From assembly GCA_016650115.1 (NCBI GenBank), contig JAENWI010000035.1, forward strand, positions 1 through 9,991: DNA of 9,991 nt. The letters are read 5' to 3'. Source of the DNA: Peptostreptococcaceae bacterium (GTDB lineage Bacteria; Bacillota; Clostridia; Peptostreptococcales; Anaerovoracaceae). The notes beneath the pieces are model-generated. The model worked only from the letters and a program-made list of their open reading frames with translations. It was not told the origin of the DNA and made no database searches. A program made the translations under genes and the position numbers. Positions 7,108 through 9,991 of this stretch are shown here, piece by piece (within the stretch, counting starts at the first letter, position 1; each line of letters opens with the position of its first letter).

Positions 7108-7710
7108 TCAAGCTTTATCAAAAGGCGTGCAAATATACCAGGCTCCCCGAACTCCAGCATTTATTACATGAACATCCCGAAAAGACTTTTTCATTTCGGT
7201 CTTGGTTTTCTTTATAAAATTGAAGTAGTCTCCACCCTCAGTCCACTCCACTATACTTGTAAGGACTGACCGTTTCTCGGTGTAATCATAGATTATGACT
7301 ACGTGCTTTGTAATACGGCTCATCTCTGCGTACATCATTTTTCTTTCATTTCGCTTCAATCCGTGGGCCACAAATGACGCTACAGAAAGATCAAAACTTT
7401 TTCCTTCAAATGGTAACCTGTCGAGAACATTTCCCTTAAAAAATTTAACTTCCGTATTTTCCGGTTTCTTTGCCCCGATTTTCAGCATTCTTTGAGACAA
7501 ATCAACACCCGTAACCAAAAGCCCCTTCTGCTTCAGAACAGAGCAAAGTGCCCCGGTGCCGCAACCCACATCAATGATATTTTTATATTTGGATAAATCT
7601 ATTCCCTCCTGCAGAATGTCTATGTTTGCCATATAATGTTTTTTCTGATAATCGTAAAACAGACCATAAGCAGGGGCAATTAAATTAAAAATATTCATTT
7701 TTCTTTTCAT
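7108..7710 (-). CDS. Class I SAM-dependent methyltransferase
   Basis: This is a predicted S-adenosylmethionine-dependent methyltransferase of 200 residues with a Rossmann-like fold. Motif I is IIDVGCGTGAL (45-55), which binds the methionine part of the cofactor. The acidic residue closing strand 2 is D70 in VTGVDLSQRML, and a further motif lies in LPFEGKSFDLSVASFVAHGL (99-118). The C-terminal part includes SIVEWTEGGDYFNFIKKT, seen in small clostridial methyltransferases of unassigned substrate. There is no membrane helix or substrate-specific domain, so the target (small molecule, RNA or protein) cannot be given. GGGAG lies 8 bases before the ATG at 7710. The gene stands between the ferredoxin-like gene and the ATPase, and its leader contains an attenuator-like terminator. 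Confidence 0.85.
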   Translation of the reverse strand: MKRKMNIFNLIAPAYGLFYDYQKKHYMANIDILQEGIDLSKYKNIIDVGCGTGALCSVLKQKGLLVTGVDLSQRMLKIGAKKPENTEVKFFKGNVLDRLPFEGKSFDLSVASFVAHGLKRNERKMMYAEMSRITKHVVIIYDYTEKRSVLTSIVEWTEGGDYFNFIKKTKTEMKKSFRDVHVINAGVRGAWYICTPFDKA

Positions 7711-7740
7711 GTAATTCTCTCCCTTTTTCTCCTTTTAAAC

Positions 7741-7767
7741 AAAAAAACCGACCTGATTCGGTCGGTT
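7741..7767 (-). terminator. Intrinsic terminator in the methyltransferase leader
   Basis: On the minus strand AACCGACC pairs perfectly with GGTCGGTT around a six-base loop, and a run of T follows at once. It lies about 30 bases before the methyltransferase start and after a likely promoter at 7851-7859. It can therefore act both as the end of the ferredoxin-gene transcript and as a leader terminator that limits methyltransferase expression. Confidence 0.88.
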
Positions 7768-7827
7768 GCATGCGCTTATCTCTTTTTCAGGAAATGGTTC
7801 AATTGCAAACTCGCATTTACCGATTCC
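7760..7827 (-). promoter_or_regulatory. Candidate antiterminator / attenuation leader
   Basis: The leader RNA can form a second structure that excludes the terminator. Minus-strand TCGGT (7819-7823) pairs with ACCGA (7762-7766), and ATGCG (7812-7816) pairs with CGCAT (7770-7774), separated by a small internal loop (2 and 3 bases). GG (7826-7827) can add two pairs with CC (7760-7761) across a two-base bulge. The 3' side contains most of the terminator's upstream arm, so the two folds are mutually exclusive. This is the layout of an attenuator or riboswitch expression platform. No known riboswitch class was recognised. Confidence 0.55.
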
Positions 7828-7832
7828 AACAT
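7776..7832 (-). CDS. Possible 18-codon leader peptide
   Basis: A short frame reads MLESVNASLQLNHFLKKR and ends with TAA just before the terminator stem. Codons 4-7 (TCG GTA AAT GCG) coincide with the 5' strand of the antiterminator, so a ribosome here could change which hairpin forms. Against it, the ATG has no Shine-Dalgarno sequence and lies only about 12 bases from the predicted transcription start. There is no run of one amino acid of the kind seen in classic biosynthetic attenuators. It may be a chance frame. Confidence 0.27.
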   Translation of the reverse strand: MLESVNASLQLNHFLKKR

Positions 7833-7850
7833 AGTTTTATAGTCATGAAT

Positions 7851-7859
7851 ATTATAGCA
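7851..7859 (-). promoter_or_regulatory. Extended -10 promoter upstream of the methyltransferase leader
   Basis: The minus strand has TGCTATAAT, a perfect -10 hexamer with the TG extension. The hexamer 17 bases upstream (TGGAAT) is a poor -35, which extended -10 promoters tolerate. Transcription would begin near 7844, giving a leader of about 130 bases that contains the attenuator elements. Confidence 0.55.
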
Positions 7860-7893
7860 TGTATTAATTTTACATTCCATTAATATCTTTTGC

Positions 7894-8379
7894 CTAAATT
7901 TTATACTCCAGGCTATTCGTCGGACAAACGTCCACACATTTCATGCATTTTGAGCAACTGTACTGCACAGCTGAATTTTTCTTACTGTCTTTATATAAAC
8001 TGCATTCATTATTCAAAGTGGATATGTAACACTCTTTATCACATTTTCCGCAATCAATACATTTTGAATCATCTCGTTTAATTTTAAACAAACTGATTCT
8101 GTTGGTCATGCCGCTGATCCAGGCAATCGGGCAGCCAATTTTGTGATAATTGTACATTTGCTGCTGTTTTGCATCAGGGTTACTTCCCATGACAAGTTCC
8201 ATGATAAAGCCAAGAGGACACATCCACCGGCAGAATACTTTCCCAAAGAGTATCCCGGTTATTGCTCCAGCACCCACCAGGTACAGAAGATTTATATTAA
8301 AGTAATACGTCCCAGCTATAACAATGGCACCAATAATTGCCTGAATAATTCTTCTGTTTGAAATGATACTTTTTCTCAC
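7894..8379 (-). CDS. Membrane-anchored 4Fe-4S ferredoxin-like protein
   Basis: This is a predicted electron-transfer protein of 161 residues. One or two hydrophobic segments (about 11-27 and 31-46) are followed by FCRWMCPLG (C50, C54), the CxxxCP motif of NapH/CcoG-type membrane ferredoxins. Two ferredoxin motifs follow: CIDCGKCDKEC (C107, C110, C113, C117) and CSKCMKCVDVCP (C142, C145, C148, C152), each able to hold a 4Fe-4S cluster with crossed ligands. Additional cysteines are C83 and C126. The protein is shorter than NapH, which usually has four helices. The start is GTG at 8379, supported by AGGAGG 9 bases upstream. It stands alone between terminators, so its redox partner is unknown. 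Confidence 0.85.
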   Translation of the reverse strand: MRKSIISNRRIIQAIIGAIVIAGTYYFNINLLYLVGAGAITGILFGKVFCRWMCPLGFIMELVMGSNPDAKQQQMYNYHKIGCPIAWISGMTNRISLFKIKRDDSKCIDCGKCDKECYISTLNNECSLYKDSKKNSAVQYSCSKCMKCVDVCPTNSLEYKI

Positions 8380-8505
8380 TTTCCCTATCCTCCTACATCA
8401 ACCATCCGCCATGGTCCAGGCGTTTTTTCGTATCAATCAAATATATAGACTATTAGGCTTTTGCACTGTAACTTTGTCACCAACCAGCACAGGGCGGCAC
8501 AATAA

Positions 8506-8537
8506 ATGCAATCCGGAACTCAAGTTCCGGATTGCAT
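8506..8537 (-). terminator. Long hairpin, probable terminator after the glycerate kinase remnant
   Basis: Arms 8506-8520 and 8523-8537 are a perfect 15-base inverted repeat (ATGCAATCCGGAACT and its complement) with a two-base centre. It starts 3 bases after the TAA of the glycerate kinase frame. On the minus strand it is followed by TTATTG, a weak T-run, so the terminator call is likely but not ideal. Confidence 0.68.
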
Positions 8538-8540
8538 AAG

Positions 8541-9345
8541 TTAATTAATCACCATCGGAATTTTCTCCATAGCCAATCGCAAATCCTCCATGCAGTTTGC
8601 TTTTATCTCTGCAAAACTATCCCGACCGCGTGCCGTTTCATAGACTTCTGTCACCCCTTCATCGAAAATTTCAGACATGTTTTCATCCATGATGCCTACG
8701 ACGACTATTACCGGCACATTGCAGGGCCTAGACCGACGGGCAATGCCTGCCACTACTTTCCCGAAAAAGCTTTGGGAGTCCAAACGTCCTTCCCCGGTGA
8801 ACACCGCATCGCATCCCTCCAGAAGTTTTTCAAATTCCACCAAATCCAGAACTGTATTGATTCCCTGTTTCAACTGACCATTCAGAAATGTAACAACGCC
8901 AGCCCCCATGCCACCTGCAGCACCTGCTCCCTTCATGTTATCCACTTCAGCTCCTGATGCCTTTTGTCAATAACTCGGTTTCCCTGTTGTCTATGCTAAT
9001 TACTTTTGACAGGGTTCCTCCTACCGGGATAAAACTTTCTCCCTTTGCATTGTAAAATTTCGTTCCCAACGCTGCAGCCATCTCAATAATAGCCACTTCT
9101 CCCGCCAATCCATAAAAGCTATCCATCTCTTCCATATATGGGTTTTTAGTTTGAACAGAGATTTTTTCTCCACCCAAAATTTGAAGAAAGCAATCTACTG
9201 TGCCTTCTCCGCCATCCGCAACAGGTATAGAGACCACTTCACAATCTGGCCAGTGACTCAATATAACCTCTTTCATAATATTTGAAACCTGAATTGATGT
9301 CATGGTTCCTTTAAATGAGTCCGGTATCAAAATACATTTTTTCAT
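8541..9345 (-). pseudogene. glxK: Glycerate kinase, degraded by internal deletions and a frameshift
   Basis: The intact enzyme phosphorylates glycerate and has about 375-380 residues. Here two frames carry its pieces. The first (8947-9345) begins MKKCILIPDSFKGTMTS with the ADGGEGT motif at 43-49, preceded by AGGAGG 8 bases before the ATG at 9345. At about residue 92 it jumps from IIEMAAA to ALGTKFYNAKGESF, skipping roughly 60-70 residues that include the conserved GGSATNDGG motif. It then ends in TGA at 8947-8949. The second frame resumes as QKASGAEVDNMKGAGAAGG, has VFTGEGRLDSQSFFGK, and continues to a normal C-terminus (TAA at 8541). A further block of roughly 60-70 residues, normally holding VACDVxNPL, is missing at the frame change. 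Loss of these blocks makes activity very unlikely. The promoter and ribosome binding site look intact. Confidence 0.85.
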
Positions 9346-9393
9346 CATCAAATCCTCCTGGAATGAACAAGTCATCAAAATATCTTAATCATT

Positions 9394-9422
9394 ATTATAC
9401 CTTTTTGATTAATATTTTTCAA
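9394..9422 (-). promoter_or_regulatory. Strong sigma-A promoter for the glycerate kinase remnant
   Basis: On the minus strand TTGAAA (9417-9422) is followed after exactly 17 bases by a perfect TATAAT (9394-9399). The predicted start of transcription is near 9387, about 40 bases before the ATG. The signal has stayed intact although the gene it serves is broken. Confidence 0.72.
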
Positions 9423-9424
9423 TT

Positions 9425-9437
9425 CAATTAGTAATTG
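9425..9437. promoter_or_regulatory. Palindrome next to the -35 element, possible operator
   Basis: CAATTA-G-TAATTG is a perfect six-base dyad around one central base, two bases upstream of the -35 hexamer at 9417-9422. The position would suit an activator or repressor site. Chance is also possible in A+T-rich DNA. Confidence 0.25.
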
Positions 9438-9503
9438 GCAAATTATCATAGTAATCCCATGTTGGTTTTCTTCGATTAGCCATTCCAACAGATATTATAG
9501 AAC

Positions 9504-9545
9504 AAAAAAATTAGCCCTGTGGATCCCCCTGACCCACTGGACTAA
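9504..9545 (-). terminator. Intrinsic terminator after the DUF2680-like gene
   Basis: On the minus strand TTAGTCCAGTGG (9534-9545) pairs with CCACAGGGCTAA (9511-9522) with small mismatches around an 11-base loop, and seven T follow (9504-9510). It lies 36 bases after the stop of the upstream gene and would isolate it from the glycerate kinase promoter. Confidence 0.85.
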
Positions 9546-9581
9546 CTCTATAAACTTTCACAACTTTATTCAGTTTTTCTG

Positions 9582-9991
9582 CTACTGTGCCTGGCCAAAA
9601 CCACCTATGCCATTGGCCCCTCTATTCATGTTACCACGGCCGCCCTGTCCAGTTCCGTTGCCAGCACCATTACCAAATCCAGCTCCGGCACCTTGCATAT
9701 TCCCTGAGCCTTGACCAAATCCGGCACCTAATCTTACGCCATCATTCCCTGTTCCTGTACCATCACAATCTTCCTGGTTTTCCAGCATTGCTGCAGTAAT
9801 TTCGTCAGCTCTTTCCTGTGTCATGACTCCATCTGCCACCTTTTCTGCCAGTTGATTATTTTTCATCTCTGTCGCTTCAGCTTTGAATTCATCCAACTTA
9901 CCTGCTTCATTTGCAAGTGTTCCATAAGTCTTTCCTGTTTCAACTTTTTCTGCTACAACAGTTTCAACTGTTTTGCCTGTCAACCCTGCAA
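9582..9991 (-). CDS. DUF2680-like protein with glycine-rich tail, 5' end outside window
   Basis: The frame is open to the right edge, so the N-terminus is missing; 136 codons are visible. The first part reads LTGKTVETVVAEKVETGKTYG and continues with ANEAGKLDEFKAE, then VADGVMTQERADEITAAM. This resembles the DUF2680 family, small and usually exported proteins of unknown function in Clostridia that often occur with helix-turn repeats of this kind. After ENQEDCDGTG the rest (about 60 residues) is low complexity, made of G, N, A, Q, F and M in motifs such as GAGFGNGAGNGTGQGG. A TTG at 9983 could be read as a start, but it lies within the conserved region, so the real start is most likely upstream. 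No function is assigned. Confidence 0.7.
   Translation of the reverse strand, partial: AGLTGKTVETVVAEKVETGKTYGTLANEAGKLDEFKAEATEMKNNQLAEKVADGVMTQERADEITAAMLENQEDCDGTGTGNDGVRLGAGFGQGSGNMQGAGAGFGNGAGNGTGQGGRGNMNRGANGIGGFGQAQ

Noticed and set aside
8407..8426. Plus-strand hairpin CGCC...GGCG followed by TTTTTT, resembling an intrinsic terminator.
   Set aside because: The stem is only four pairs with an eight-base loop, and no plus-strand gene ends here, so it is more likely incidental or part of the ferredoxin-gene leader.
8438..8475. Possible promoter for the ferredoxin gene (GTGACA, 19 bases, TAATAG), which would be MerR-like spacing.
   Set aside because: The hexamers are weak, the spacer has no clear dyad and other -10 choices (TATATA) are equally good, so no single promoter could be supported.
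1..9991. CRISPR array, tRNA or rRNA genes, or insertion-sequence ends.
   Set aside because: No regularly spaced repeats, no cloverleaf-like segment or rRNA motif, and no transposase gene with terminal inverted repeats were seen on either strand.

Overview
The window looks like part of a low-to-moderate GC Firmicutes genome, probably a Clostridia-type anaerobe. This is inferred from the A+T-rich intergenic DNA, the strong AGGAGG ribosome binding sites, the sigma-A-like promoters and the gene families present (membrane ferredoxin, DUF2680 protein, GlxK-type glycerate kinase). The species cannot be named from the sequence. Every convincing gene lies on the minus strand, so transcription runs right to left.

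Positions 217-6956 hold a complete N-type rotary ATPase operon in the diagnostic order atpD-C-Q-R-B-E-F-A-G. It encodes beta, epsilon, the two N-ATPase-specific membrane proteins AtpQ and AtpR, then a, c, b, alpha and gamma. There is no separate delta gene (atpH). Instead, AtpF is long (265 residues) and its C-terminal part resembles the delta subunit. The c subunit carries two membrane carboxylates (E33 and E66) beside a Na+-type ligand motif. Genes overlap or lie within about 42 bases of one another, and most have clear ribosome binding sites, so they are probably made together. N-ATPases are usually second, horizontally spread ATPases thought to work as ion-exporting pumps.

Just downstream of atpG (positions 1 to about 152) is a recQ helicase remnant that begins mid-protein and has no start. 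The ATPase cassette may therefore have landed in, or recombined into, recQ. No terminator is visible after atpG.

Upstream of the ATPase (7108-7710) is a small SAM-dependent methyltransferase. Its leader holds an extended -10 promoter, a possible 18-codon peptide, a strong intrinsic terminator and a competing antiterminator pairing. Together these look like a transcription-attenuation switch that has not been tied to a known class. Further right are a membrane-anchored 4Fe-4S ferredoxin-like protein (7894-8379), a glycerate kinase pseudogene that has lost two internal blocks and is frameshifted (8541-9345), and the C-terminal part of a DUF2680-type protein with a glycine-rich tail that runs off the right edge. 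Intrinsic terminators separate these last units.
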